Shown here: positions 28,416 through 42,676 of the stretch, piece by piece
Numbering within the stretch: the first letter of the stretch is position 1
Layout: every line of letters starts with the position of its first letter
Source: Gemmatimonadota bacterium
Lineage (GTDB): Bacteria; Gemmatimonadota; Gemmatimonadetes; Gemmatimonadales; Gemmatimonadaceae
NCBI GenBank assembly: GCA_028876525.1
Contig: JAGWRI010000145.1
Coordinates: 1-44,309, forward strand
Length of the DNA stretch: 44,309 nt
Reading direction: 5' to 3'
The notes under the pieces: generated by a model
Database searches by the model: none
The model's input: only the letters and a program-made list of their open reading frames with translations
Told to the model about the DNA's origin: nothing
Translations under genes and position numbers: made by a program

Positions 28416-29153
28416 ATGGATGTCTCACTGCTTGGTCTCTGGCACTCGATGGGCGCGTTCGCCAAGGGCATCGTGTTCGTGCTGGCGTTCATGTCCATTT
28501 ACTCGCTGACCATCATGGTCTCGAAGTGGTAGAACCTGCGGAAGGCGCAGAAGGAGACGATCAAGTTCGCGCCGGAATTCTCGCAGTTCCTCGAGGAAGA
28601 CAACCTCACCGAGGCGATCAACCTCGCCGAGAGCTACAAGAAATCCCACGTCGCCATCGTGCTCGGCGGCGCGCTGGGCGAGGTCAAGCCGCTGATCCAG
28701 GACGGCTCGGTCACCGTGGCCGACATCAACTCGGCCGAGCGGGCGGTTGAGCGCAACATGCTGATGGAGATCACGAACCTGAAGCGCGGCCTGGCCGTGC
28801 TGGCCACCGTCGGCGCCACGGCCCCGTTCGTCGGACTGCTCGGCACGACGATGGGTATCGTGAACGCGTTCCAGGGCATGGCCGTGTCCGGCTCCGGCGG
28901 CCTGTCGGCCATCGGCGGCGGCATTTCGGAAGCCCTGATCACCACCGCGTTCGGCCTCCTCGTCGCCATCCCGGCCGTGTGGGCGTACAACTACTTCACG
29001 ACCAAGATCGACAACCTGACGGCCGAAATGACGTACGTCTCGAAGGAAATGATCGACTACCTGATCAAGGGCGTGTCGGGCGAGTTCGGGCGGTCGCGGT
29101 TCACCCGCGAGTTCAACGCCTCGACGGGCGCCGGCCAACCGATCAAGCAGTAA
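28416..29153 (+). pseudogene. exbB: ExbB/TolQ-family proton channel interrupted by in-frame TAG at codon 39 (28530-28532)
   Basis: Frame from ATG 28416 reads MDVSLLGLWHSMGAFAKGIVFVLAFMSIYSLTIMVSKW*NLRKAQKETIKFAPEFSQFLEEDNLTEAINLAESYKKSHVAIVLGGALGEV...; both sides are ExbB-like and in one frame (both divisible by 3). Confidence 0.85.
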
Positions 29154-29183
29154 TCCCGCCCTTCGAGCCGAGGAGTCTGGCGT

Positions 29184-29662
<479 letters not shown>

Positions 29663-29663
<1 letters not shown>

Positions 29664-30103
29664 TGTCCATGTCTGCCGGCGGGGGCAGCGGGCTCACCAA
29701 CGAGCCCAACGTCACCCCCATGATCGACGTGCTCCTCGTGCTGCTGATCATCTTCATGGCCGCACTGCCGAGCATGCGCAAGGCGATCGACCTGCAGCTG
29801 CCGCAGCCAAATCCGGCGGTCCAGCCCAGCAACGCGGCCTCCGACCAGATCGTGCTCGAGGTCGGACCCAACGGGTGCTACGCCATCAACTCCAAGGTCG
29901 TCACCCGCGACCAGTTGCCGCAGGAGATGCACGACGTGTACGACGCGCGCCCCGACAAGGTCCTCTTCATCGCGGGCAGCCCCAAGGTGAAGGTCCAGGA
30001 CGTCGTCGACGCCATGGACGTCGCCCGCGGGGCCGGCGTCAAGGTCATCGGCATCCCGCCGAAGTCCACCACGGGTCAGGACCAGGGAACCTGCAAGGAC
30101 TGA
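29663..30103 (+). CDS. exbD: ExbD/TolR family protein (paralog 2)
   Basis: EPNVTPMIDVLLVLLIIFMAALP signature; start overlaps the previous stop. Confidence 0.92.
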
Positions 30104-30129
30104 ACGCGCAGCGTTCCGCGTGATGCCTC

Positions 30130-30165
30130 CGACGGCCGAGCCCAGCGCTCGGCCGTCGCGTTTTT
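30130..30165 (+). terminator. Rho-independent terminator after tonB-exbB-exbD-exbD
   Basis: CGACGGCCGAGC-CCAGC-GCTCGGCCGTCG perfect 12-bp stem, then CG and TTTTT. Confidence 0.88.
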
Positions 30166-30253
30166 CTCCCAACGCCGCGCCGGCCGGCGAACCCTTTCCC
30201 GGCGGCCGGTCGTATTACCATACAGAAGGCGTCCGCCCCCGTCCGCCGCCCCG

Positions 30254-31108
30254 ATGCGCCACTTCTCCTCCGATCCCTCGCCCCGGCGGGCCTCCCGCCA
30301 GCGGCCGCACTACCGGCCGCCCATCGGCGTGCCCCAGGGACGGGAGAACCGGCGCGCCGGCGCGATCTTCTCCCTGCTCGTCCACCTCCTGATCGTCTGG
30401 CTTCTGATCACGCCGTTCATGATCCACCATCCGATCGTGGAGATGGCGCAGGGCGCGGGCGGCGCCGGGCCCGCGGGGGGCGGCGGGGGCGGACGCGGGG
30501 GCACCGGCGGTCAGACACGGCGCATGACCGAGCGCCTCGAATTCGTGGCCGTGAAGCCGGCCGAGCACCCGACGCCGGCCACCGTGCCACCCCCGAAGGT
30601 CAAGCCGAAGCCCGTCCCGCCGCCGGTGGTGCCCAAGCCCGAAATCACGCCCACGGCGGTGTCGGCCGTTCCCGCGGTGCCGGCGCCCGCGGCCGCGCTC
30701 GATGTCGCCTCGACGGTCGGCGTTGGAGGCGGCTCGGGGCGCGACGGCTCGGCGGGCAACGGTCCGGGGCGGGGCGGGGGCGTCGGGTCCGGCGTGGGGT
30801 CGGGGCGCGGCTCGGGCACCGGGCCCGGCACCGGGGGCGGCACGCAGGCCAACTATCCCCCGCAGCCCATCGAGGTCTTCCTGCCGCCGTACCCCGTTCC
30901 CGGGGACGTGAAGGGGTTCCACCTCGTGGCCGAGTTCGACGTGGACTCCACGGGGCGGGTGCTGGGCATGGATTTCACCCCGACCCGGGACCACGGGTAC
31001 AACCGGCGGCTGAACGACGTGCTGCGGTCGTTCAAGTTCCGGCCCGGGACGACGCCCGACGGAACGCCGATCAGGATGAAGGCGCAGATCGTGGTGGATC
31101 TGTACTGA
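30254..31108 (+). CDS. TonB-family protein with Gly-rich linker (second copy)
   Basis: Single N-terminal TM (AIFSLLVHLLIVWLLITPFM), Pro/Gly-rich linker, C-terminal VKGFHLVAEFDVDSTGRVLGMDFTPTRDHGYNRRLNDVLRSFKFRPGTTPDGTPIRM. Confidence 0.75.
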   Translation: MRHFSSDPSPRRASRQRPHYRPPIGVPQGRENRRAGAIFSLLVHLLIVWLLITPFMIHHPIVEMAQGAGGAGPAGGGGGGRGGTGGQTRRMTERLEFVAVKPAEHPTPATVPPPKVKPKPVPPPVVPKPEITPTAVSAVPAVPAPAAALDVASTVGVGGGSGRDGSAGNGPGRGGGVGSGVGSGRGSGTGPGTGGGTQANYPPQPIEVFLPPYPVPGDVKGFHLVAEFDVDSTGRVLGMDFTPTRDHGYNRRLNDVLRSFKFRPGTTPDGTPIRMKAQIVVDLY

Positions 31109-31281
31109 GCGGCGGCGCCGGCCAGGCGCTGCGCCCTCGGTTGCCGTGGCGCCCGTTCACCCCGCAACCCGTTGCCCGATCTTGCCTTCCTTCCCCATTG
31201 CCGGAGGGTTAATATTGCGCAGCTTCCCGCCCGGCGCGGGGCCTCCGGCCCCGCCGCCGCTTGCCTCCAACCGGACTCTGC

Positions 31282-32796
31282 ATGTCGAACGTGACCGCCC
31301 CGCACGACGAGTCATCGGCACAGTCGCATTCCGGATTCATCAAGGCCATTACGCTCACCGACGCCACGATGCTCGTGGCGGGGGCGATGATCGGGTCCGG
31401 CATCTTCATCGTCTCGGCCGACATGGGACGAGCGGTGGGATCGCCCGGCTGGCTCCTGATGGCGTGGCTGCTCACCGGGGTCATGACCTGCTTCGGCGCC
31501 CTGACCTACGGTGAACTCGCGGCGATGTTCCCGAGAGCCGGCGGCCAGTACGTCTTCCTGCGCGAATCCTTCAACCCCCTCGTGGGGTTTTTGTACGGAT
31601 GGACCCTGTTTGCCGTGATCCAGACGGGGACCATCGCCGCCGTGGGCGTCGCGTTCGGCAAGTTCCTCGGCGTGCTCGCCCCCGGGGTCTCCCCGGATCT
31701 CTACGGCTGGTTCCCGCACCGGGACGTGTGCGTATCGTGGCTGGGCTGTACCGATCCTGCGCAGGCGATCCAGTTCGGGCTCTCGCCGCAGCGGCTCATC
31801 GCGCTGGTCTCGATCGCCGTCCTCACCTGGGTGAACCTCCTGGGCGTGCGCGAGGGAAAGTTCGTGCAGACCTCGCTCACGATCGTGAAGACCGGCGTGC
31901 TGATCCTGCTCATGGGGCTGGGGCTCACGATCGGGCGGAACGCCTCGGCGCTCACCGCCAATTTCGGGGGCGGCAACTTCTGGGGGCACGTGGACCTCAC
32001 GGGCGCCTGGGTCGTCGCGTTCGGCGCGGCGTTCGTCGGCTCGCTGTTCTCGAGCGACGCCTGGAACAACGTCACCTTCGCCGCGGCCGAGGTGAAGAAT
32101 CCGCAGCGGAACCTTCCCCTGGCGCTGATCATGGGCACGGGGCTGGTGACGGCGCTGTACTTCCTGACCAACATCTCGTACCTGAGCGTGCTGCCGTTCC
32201 ACGGCGATCCGGCCGGGGCGACGGTACTGGCCCGCGGGCTCACGCACGCGACGCAGGACCGCGTGGGCACGGCGGCCATGGAGCAGATGTTCGGCTCGGC
32301 GGGCGGCACGATGATGGCCATCGGGATCCTGATCTCGACGTTCGGGTGCATGAACGGGCTGATCCTGGCGGGCGCGCGCGTCTACTACGCGATGGCGCGG
32401 GACGGGCTGTTCTTCAAGGCGGCGGGCACGCTGAGCGCGCGTCAGGTGCCGGCGGTGGGGCTGGTGCTGCAGACCGCGTGGACCGCGGCCCTGTGCCTGA
32501 GCGGGACGTACGGCCAGCTCCTGAACTACGTGATCTTTGCGAATCTGGTGTTCTACGTGCTCACCACCGCGGGGCTGTTCGTCCTGCGGGCTCGGCGGCC
32601 GCAAGCCGAGCGGCCTTATCGGGTACTCGGATATCCGTTCGTGCCCGGGCTGTACCTGGCGATGGCCGCCGGGGTTATGATTCTCATTCTGATGTCGCCG
32701 CAATCCCGGACCGAAGCGGTATCCGGTCTGGTGATCGTCGCCATCGGCATCCCTGTGTATTACCTCTGGCGCGCGGTGGAGAAGCCCGCCGCTTGA
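31282..32796 (+). CDS. APC-superfamily amino acid permease
   Basis: FIKAITLTDATMLVAGAMIGSGIFIVSADM; 12-TM-like profile; TNISYLSVLPF. Confidence 0.9.
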   Translation: MSNVTAPHDESSAQSHSGFIKAITLTDATMLVAGAMIGSGIFIVSADMGRAVGSPGWLLMAWLLTGVMTCFGALTYGELAAMFPRAGGQYVFLRESFNPLVGFLYGWTLFAVIQTGTIAAVGVAFGKFLGVLAPGVSPDLYGWFPHRDVCVSWLGCTDPAQAIQFGLSPQRLIALVSIAVLTWVNLLGVREGKFVQTSLTIVKTGVLILLMGLGLTIGRNASALTANFGGGNFWGHVDLTGAWVVAFGAAFVGSLFSSDAWNNVTFAAAEVKNPQRNLPLALIMGTGLVTALYFLTNISYLSVLPFHGDPAGATVLARGLTHATQDRVGTAAMEQMFGSAGGTMMAIGILISTFGCMNGLILAGARVYYAMARDGLFFKAAGTLSARQVPAVGLVLQTAWTAALCLSGTYGQLLNYVIFANLVFYVLTTAGLFVLRARRPQAERPYRVLGYPFVPGLYLAMAAGVMILILMSPQSRTEAVSGLVIVAIGIPVYYLWRAVEKPAA

Positions 32797-32870
32797 CCGC
32801 CGAGCCCCCTCGCCGTTCGCGGCGTTCCGCCGCTTGCGGCATCTGCCCGTCACCCTGGAGAACGACAACG

Positions 32871-35396
<2,526 letters not shown>

Positions 35397-35433
35397 TGGC
35401 CGCTCCGCGGCGGGGCCGGGGGATGTCCCGGCC

Positions 35434-36986
<1,553 letters not shown>

Positions 36987-36990
<4 letters not shown>

Positions 36991-38270
36991 CCGCGCCCGC
37001 CACGGCGCCCCGGCGCGGCTTCCTCCGCCGCATCAGCCTGTCGCAGTGGATCGTGATCTCGATGGCGGTGGGGATCCTGCTCGGCTGGGCGTTCCCCGAG
37101 AGCGCGCGCGCCGAGCACGGATGGGCGGCGACCGATCTCAAGATCTGGGCGACGGTCTTCCTCCGGATGATCAAGTCGCTCATCGTGCCGTTGATCTTCG
37201 GCACGCTCGTCGTGGGCATCGCCGGCCACGGCGACGACATGAAGCGCGTGGGCAGGCTGGCCCTGCGCTCGATCGTCTACTTCGAGGTCGTGACCACGCT
37301 CGCCCTGGCCGTCGGCCTGCTCGTGGTCAACGTCGTGAAGCCGGGCGTCGGGGTGCAGCTCGGCGAGGCTTCGGCAGCCCAGGCGAGCTCGCTGGCCGGC
37401 ACGCACGCCACGTTCGGCACCGTCCTCACGCACACGATTCCCCAGAGCTTCTTCGAGGCCGGCGCCAACAACGAAGTCCTGCAGATCGTCTTCTTCGCGA
37501 TCGTCTTCGCTGTGGCCCTGTCCCAGGTGCCGGACAGCCGCGGCAAGACCACGGTCCTCGCGTTCTGCGAGGGGCTGTCGCAGGTGATGTTCAAGTTCAC
37601 CGGCATCGTGATGTGGTTCGCGCCCGTCGGCATCGGCGCCGCGATTGCCGTGACCGTGGGCACGAGCGGCCTGGACGTCCTGCGCCGGCTCGCCGTGCTC
37701 GTCCTGTCGCTGTACGGCGCGCTCGTCGTGTTCGCGCTGGCCGTGCTGCTTCCCGTCGCGCTCGCGTTCAAGGTGCCCATTCGCCGGTTCGTCGCGGCCG
37801 TCAAGGAGCCGTGGCTCATCGCGTTCACGACGGCCTCGTCCGAGGCGGCGCTTCCGCTGGCGATGGAGCGCATGGAGCAGCTGGGGGTGCCCCGGCGCAT
37901 CGTCGCGTTCGTGATCCCCACCGGCTATTCGTTCAACCTCGACGGCACCACGCTGTACCTGGCGCTGGCCTCGGTGTTCGTGGCGCAGGCGGCGGGGCTC
38001 CAGATGTCGCTGGGCGCGCAGCTCGTCATGATGCTGACCCTCATGCTCACCAGCAAGGGCGTGGCCGGCGTGCCGCGCGCCGCGCTCGTCATCCTCTCCG
38101 GCGCCCTCGCGCAGTTCAACCTGCCTCTCGAAGGCGTGGCCATCCTGCTCGGCGTGGACGCCTTCATGGACATGGCCCGCACGTCCATCAACGTGCTGGG
38201 CAACTGCCTAGCCTCGGCCGTCATGGCCCGCGTCGAAGGCGAGCTGCCGCCGGCGGCTGGCGACGGCTAG
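36987..38270 (+). CDS. Dicarboxylate/amino acid:cation symporter (DAACS/GltP-DctA type)
   Basis: FLRMIKSLIVPLIFGTLVVGIAGHGD, TASSEAALPLAMERMEQLGVPRRIVAFVIPTGYSFNLDGTTLYL, GVDAFMDMARTSINVLGN. Confidence 0.94.
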
Positions 38271-39193
38271 ACGGCGTTTCCGAGCACGCGCAGCGCGCCG
38301 CGCACCGCGCCACGGGCCGGCACGACCTCGTCGTGGCTCACCGCCGCGCCGGGCACCGCGCTCTTGAGCCGGTGCGTGAGCCGCTTGCGCAGCGGCATCC
38401 GGGCGCCGAGCAGCCCGCCGCTCAGCGCGATCGGCACCGCCGCGCGCTCGTCGGTGAACAGCTGCCGGGCCAGCGCCCGTGCGTGCAGGGCCAGCTCCTC
38501 GGTCGCGAGGTCCAGCAGCGCGTTGGCGCGCAGGTCGCCGGCATCGGCCACGTGGAACACCACCGGCGCCAGCGTGGCCAGCGTCGCGGGCGAGGCGTCC
38601 GCCGCCCACCCGATGAGGTCGGTGACCTCGGCGCACTCGGCCGCCGTGAGCACCGCGCCCGTGAGCGCCGTCCCGGGCTCGCGCCCGTCGGCCGCCGCGG
38701 CCACGATCGACAGCGCCCGGCGCCCGATCCAGGCCCCGCCGCCCTCGTCGCCGATGTCCGGGCCCCAGCCGCCGCAGCGAGCCATCGCGCCCGTCGGGCC
38801 GCGCCCCATGGCCACCGACCCCGTCCCGGCCAGGAGCAGAATGCCCGGGCCCTGCGCGAACGCATCGTCGAACGCCACCGCGAAGTCCGTGTGGACCACG
38901 ACCTCGTCGGCGATCTCGCGGCTGGCCAGCGCCTCCCACAGCTCGAGGCGCAGCGATTCGCGCCCAACGCCGGCCACCCCAACGCACACCACGCGCGGCA
39001 GGGCGTCGGCGCCGGCGGCGGCCAGCGCGTCGCGCGCCACGCCGGCGATCACGTCGGCGCTCGCGTCCACGCTGCCCGCCCGCACCGCGCTCGGCGCGCC
39101 GGAAAGCTCGGCGACCGCGTTCCCCTGGTCGTCGGCCACCACCGCCGTCGTCTTGCTGCCGCCGCCGTCTATGCCGATTACGATTGCTGTCAT
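38267..39193 (-). CDS. BadF/BadG/BcrA/BcrD-family sugar kinase (N-acetylglucosamine/N-acetylmuramic acid kinase-like)
   Basis: MTAIVIGIDGGGSKTTAVVADDQGNAV, GILLLAGTGSVAMGR, GGWGPDIGDEGGGAWIGRRAL, ALSGGLLG. Confidence 0.88.
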   Translation of the reverse strand: MTAIVIGIDGGGSKTTAVVADDQGNAVAELSGAPSAVRAGSVDASADVIAGVARDALAAAGADALPRVVCVGVAGVGRESLRLELWEALASREIADEVVVHTDFAVAFDDAFAQGPGILLLAGTGSVAMGRGPTGAMARCGGWGPDIGDEGGGAWIGRRALSIVAAAADGREPGTALTGAVLTAAECAEVTDLIGWAADASPATLATLAPVVFHVADAGDLRANALLDLATEELALHARALARQLFTDERAAVPIALSGGLLGARMPLRKRLTHRLKSAVPGAAVSHDEVVPARGAVRGALRVLGNAV

Positions 39194-40716
39194 GATGGGC
39201 GTGCGCCGCCTCCGGCCGATGCGCCGGCGAGCGACGAGAGGGTTCCGGTGAGTAGGGTGATGGCCGTGCCGATCAGCACGTACCAGGGCCACGCGATCGC
39301 CGCCAGCGGCCCGAGCGTCGCGGCGAGAGAAGGATAGGCGGTCGCGATCTGTTTTGCGAACACCACCACGGACATCGCGGCGATTCCCACCGACATGCCG
39401 ACAATGGCGTCGCGCTGGCCGGCGCGCGGCACGAACAGGGCCAGGAAGAATCCGCCCAGCAGCCCGCCGTAGGTGAACGACGCGATGGACAGCGCGATCA
39501 CCACGGCCGGCGTGCCCTGCTGGCGGAACAGCAGCGCCCCGGCGGTGAGCGCCACTCCCCAGAAGAGCGCGAACGCCTTGCCCACGCGCAGCGTGCGCGG
39601 GTCCGCGGCCGATCGCCCGGTGAGCGGGAGGTACAGGTCGTGCGTGGCCGACGCCGCGAGCGCGTTGATCGCCGCCGAGTGGGTGCTCATCGTCGCGGCC
39701 ACGATCGCCGCCACGACCAGCCCCAGAAGGCCCGGCGGCATCGCCTGAATGATGTACGTCGGAAACGCGTCGTCGGGCGTCGCGAAGCCGCGCCCGCCGA
39801 AATGCGCCCAGAGGCCGACGCCGATCATCAGGAACAGCGCCATCTGCACGATGATCGCCACCCCGCTCCCGATCACCGCCTTCTGCGCGTCGCGCAGCGA
39901 GCGCGCCGACAGCAGGCGCTGCACGATGAGCTGGTCGGCGCCGTGCGACGCCATGGACAGGAATCCGCCGCCCAGCAGGCCGGCGAGCATCGTGTACGGC
40001 CGGTCGAATCCCACCGACCAGTCGAACAGGTGCAGCTTTCCCGCCGCGCCGGCGCGGTCCAGGATCGCGTGCCAGCCGCCCGGCACGGTGCGGCCCAGCA
40101 GCACCACCGCCGTCAGCCCGCCGAACAGATAGATCCCCGCCTGGATCAGCTCCGTCCACACCACGGCGCGCATGCCGCCCTTGTACGTGTACAGCACGGT
40201 GAGCGCGCCCAGGATCAGGATCGCCGATGGCATCAGCCAGGGGGAGGGCACCCGTCCGGTGCCGCTCAGGATCAGCGCCACCGGAATCGCCGTGGCGAAG
40301 ATCCGCACCGAGTCGGCCAGCGCCCGCGTGCCCATGAACACGACCGACGTGAACCGCCGCGTGGCCAGTCCAAAGCGCTGCTCCAGCATCGCGTACGCCG
40401 TGACGATCTCCCCCTCGTAGTAGCGGGGCAGCAAGGTGAACGCCAGGGCGATCCGCCCCAGCAGGTAGCCGAACACCACCTGCAGGAACCCGAGGTTGCC
40501 GACGTAGGCCACGCCGGGAATGCTGATGAACGTGAGCGCGCTGGTCTCGGTGGCGACCACCGAGAACAGCACGGCGGGCCAGGGGATGTTGCGTCCCGCC
40601 ACGAAATAGTCGCGGGCGTCCTTCTGGCGCCGCCCGAGTCGGACGCCGAACGCCGTCGTGCCCGCGAGGTACGCGATGAGGACGGCGACGTCGAGCGGGG
40701 TGAAGTGCCCCGTCAC
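39190..40716 (-). CDS. Sodium:solute symporter (SSS family)
   Basis: LGRRQKDARDYFVAGRNIPWPAVLFSVVATETSALTFISIPGVAYVGNLGFLQVV; polytopic. Confidence 0.92.
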   Translation of the reverse strand: MTGHFTPLDVAVLIAYLAGTTAFGVRLGRRQKDARDYFVAGRNIPWPAVLFSVVATETSALTFISIPGVAYVGNLGFLQVVFGYLLGRIALAFTLLPRYYEGEIVTAYAMLEQRFGLATRRFTSVVFMGTRALADSVRIFATAIPVALILSGTGRVPSPWLMPSAILILGALTVLYTYKGGMRAVVWTELIQAGIYLFGGLTAVVLLGRTVPGGWHAILDRAGAAGKLHLFDWSVGFDRPYTMLAGLLGGGFLSMASHGADQLIVQRLLSARSLRDAQKAVIGSGVAIIVQMALFLMIGVGLWAHFGGRGFATPDDAFPTYIIQAMPPGLLGLVVAAIVAATMSTHSAAINALAASATHDLYLPLTGRSAADPRTLRVGKAFALFWGVALTAGALLFRQQGTPAVVIALSIASFTYGGLLGGFFLALFVPRAGQRDAIVGMSVGIAAMSVVVFAKQIATAYPSLAATLGPLAAIAWPWYVLIGTAITLLTGTLSSLAGASAGGGARPS

Positions 40717-40719
40717 GCG

Positions 40720-42669
40720 CTAGGCCTGGGCGACGACATACGCCTCCATCGCGAAATACTCGGCCAGCCCGAGGCGGTTCAACTCGTCGGCGGTGCCCGT
40801 GTTGCGCGCCTCGACGCGCTGCCAGAACTCGCGGTCGTCGGTGGGACCGGGAAAGGGGGCCGAATCCTTCTGCGATTGGTGCTTGAAGATCGCCTGGATC
40901 TTGCGCCGCAGCTCTTCCTGCGACAGGGGAACGAGCCAGGTGGCCTCGTCCACCGGCCACTCCTGCCACGCCCCGCGGTACAGCCAGACTTCGGGCACCG
41001 GCCGGCCGGCCGCGCGCAGCTCGGCGAGCGCGGCGTCGATCGCCTCCTTCGCCATGCGGTGCGTGCCGTGCGGATCCGAGAGGTCGCCCGCCACGAAGAT
41101 GTAGCCCGGCGACCACTCCTCGAGCAGCGCGCGCACGATCGCCACGTCCTCGGGCCCGATCGGATTCTTGCGCACCATCCCGGTCTGGTAGAACGGCAGG
41201 CGGAGAAACCGCGCCGCCGACGGCGGCAGCCCCAGCGTCTCGATCCCCGCCACCGCCTCGGCCTCGCGGATCAGGCGCTTGATCTCCTGCACCTCCGGAA
41301 TGTCCACGTCCCCCGGACGCTTCGTGTCCAGGAAGCGGTAGACCTTGCCGGCCAGCGGGGCGATGTGGGCCGGGTCCACCATGCCCTCGCGCGCCAGGCG
41401 CTCCAGGAAGTCCACGTAGCGCCGCACGTCGTGATCGAACACGGCGATGTTGCCGCTCGTCATGTACGCCACGACGATCGCGTTGCGGTTCTCCACCAGC
41501 TTGCCCAGCATGCCGCCCATCGAGATCACGTCGTCGTCGGGGTGCGGCGAGAAGCAGATCACGCGCTGCCCCGCGGGCAGCTTCGACCGGCCGCGGATCT
41601 TGGCCCCCAGCGCATTGAACACCAGACCGTTCACCGCGCCCGGCGACCCGTGCAGCGCCACCAGCGACGACAGCCCGTGCTCGGCATAGTCCTGCTGCGT
41701 GAGCTTGAGGATCGCCCGGCTCACCCGCCGCGACAGCCACACCACGGCCCGCACCGTCAGCGCCGGCGTCCACTGGACCGGCTCGACGAGCCACGGGGTC
41801 GCCACGCGCGTCAGCGCCGACGCCGCGGCGCGGTCGGCATACACCGTGGCGTTCGGGTGCCGCTGCAGGAACGTCGCCGCGACCTCCAGATCCACCGGCC
41901 CCTCCACCGCCCGGCGGACAATCGCCGCCTTGTGCTCGCCGGTGGCCAGCAGCGCGATCTCGCGCGCCGCGAGGATGGTCGCGATTCCCATCGTCACGGC
42001 GCGGCGCGGCACGTTGTCCTCGCCGAAGAAGTCCGCGGCCGCCGCGCGCCGCGTCACGCGGTCGAGAATCACCATCCGCGTCCGCGAATCGGCGCCCGAG
42101 CCGGGCTCGTTGAACCCGATGTGCCCGGTCATGCCGATGCCCAGGATCTGGAAGTCGATGCCGCCCGCGTCGACGATGGCCCGTTCGTAGGCCGCGGCCA
42201 TCGCCTCCACGCCGTCTTCCGGCACCGAGCCGTCGGGCACGTGCACGCGCTCCGCCGCGATGTCCACGTGCGAGAACAGGTGCTCCCACATGAAGCGGTG
42301 GTAGGCGTGGATGCTGTCGGCGGCCATCGGGTAGTACTCATCGAGGTTGAACGCCGTCACGTTCGCGAAGCTCAGAGCTTCCTCGCGGTGCAGGCGCACC
42401 AGCTCGCGATACACGCCAAGGGGCGTCGACCCGGTGGCCAGGCCGAGCACCGTGGGCCGCCCGGCGGCGTCGTGCCCCCGGATCAGCGCCGCGATGCGAT
42501 GCGCGACCAGCCGGGCCACGTCGTCGTGGTCGTCCACCACGACGGTGCGGATGCGCTCGCCCGCGCGCTCTCCCCGCTCCAACGCAAGAGGCCCGCGAAC
42601 CGCCGAGCGGTCGCGGGCCTCTTCGCCGGCGGTGGCGCCGTTTCGGGCGTCGGCTGCCGGATCCGCCAT
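40720..42669 (-). CDS. nagB: Glucosamine-6-phosphate deaminase (NagB) fused to PIG-L/LmbE-type deacetylase
   Basis: NagB motifs GLATGSTPLGVYRELVRLH, FNLDEYYPM, GIGMTGHIGFNEPGS; PIG-L motifs VICFSPHPDDDVISMGGML, DLSDPHGTHRMAKEAID. Start at ATG 42669 is tentative. Confidence 0.9.
   Translation of the reverse strand: MADPAADARNGATAGEEARDRSAVRGPLALERGERAGERIRTVVVDDHDDVARLVAHRIAALIRGHDAAGRPTVLGLATGSTPLGVYRELVRLHREEALSFANVTAFNLDEYYPMAADSIHAYHRFMWEHLFSHVDIAAERVHVPDGSVPEDGVEAMAAAYERAIVDAGGIDFQILGIGMTGHIGFNEPGSGADSRTRMVILDRVTRRAAAADFFGEDNVPRRAVTMGIATILAAREIALLATGEHKAAIVRRAVEGPVDLEVAATFLQRHPNATVYADRAAASALTRVATPWLVEPVQWTPALTVRAVVWLSRRVSRAILKLTQQDYAEHGLSSLVALHGSPGAVNGLVFNALGAKIRGRSKLPAGQRVICFSPHPDDDVISMGGMLGKLVENRNAIVVAYMTSGNIAVFDHDVRRYVDFLERLAREGMVDPAHIAPLAGKVYRFLDTKRPGDVDIPEVQEIKRLIREAEAVAGIETLGLPPSAARFLRLPFYQTGMVRKNPIGPEDVAIVRALLEEWSPGYIFVAGDLSDPHGTHRMAKEAIDAALAELRAAGRPVPEVWLYRGAWQEWPVDEATWLVPLSQEELRRKIQAIFKHQSQKDSAPFPGPTDDREFWQRVEARNTGTADELNRLGLAEYFAMEAYVVAQA
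42583..42623 (-). terminator. Strong hairpin, possible terminator/attenuator of the iscA-like transcript
   Basis: Plus strand 42586-42603 AAGAGGCCCGCGAACCGC pairs with 42607-42623 GCGGTCGCGGGCCTCTT (single A bulge, CGA loop); on the minus strand the stem ends in CTCTT followed by GCGTT. Confidence 0.45.
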
Positions 42670-42676
42670 CAGGCGT

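Noticed and set aside
30448-30840. Gly-rich tracts in the second TonB-like gene considered as an independent repeat element
   Set aside because: They are in frame and fit a flexible periplasmic linker between the TM anchor and the C-terminal domain.
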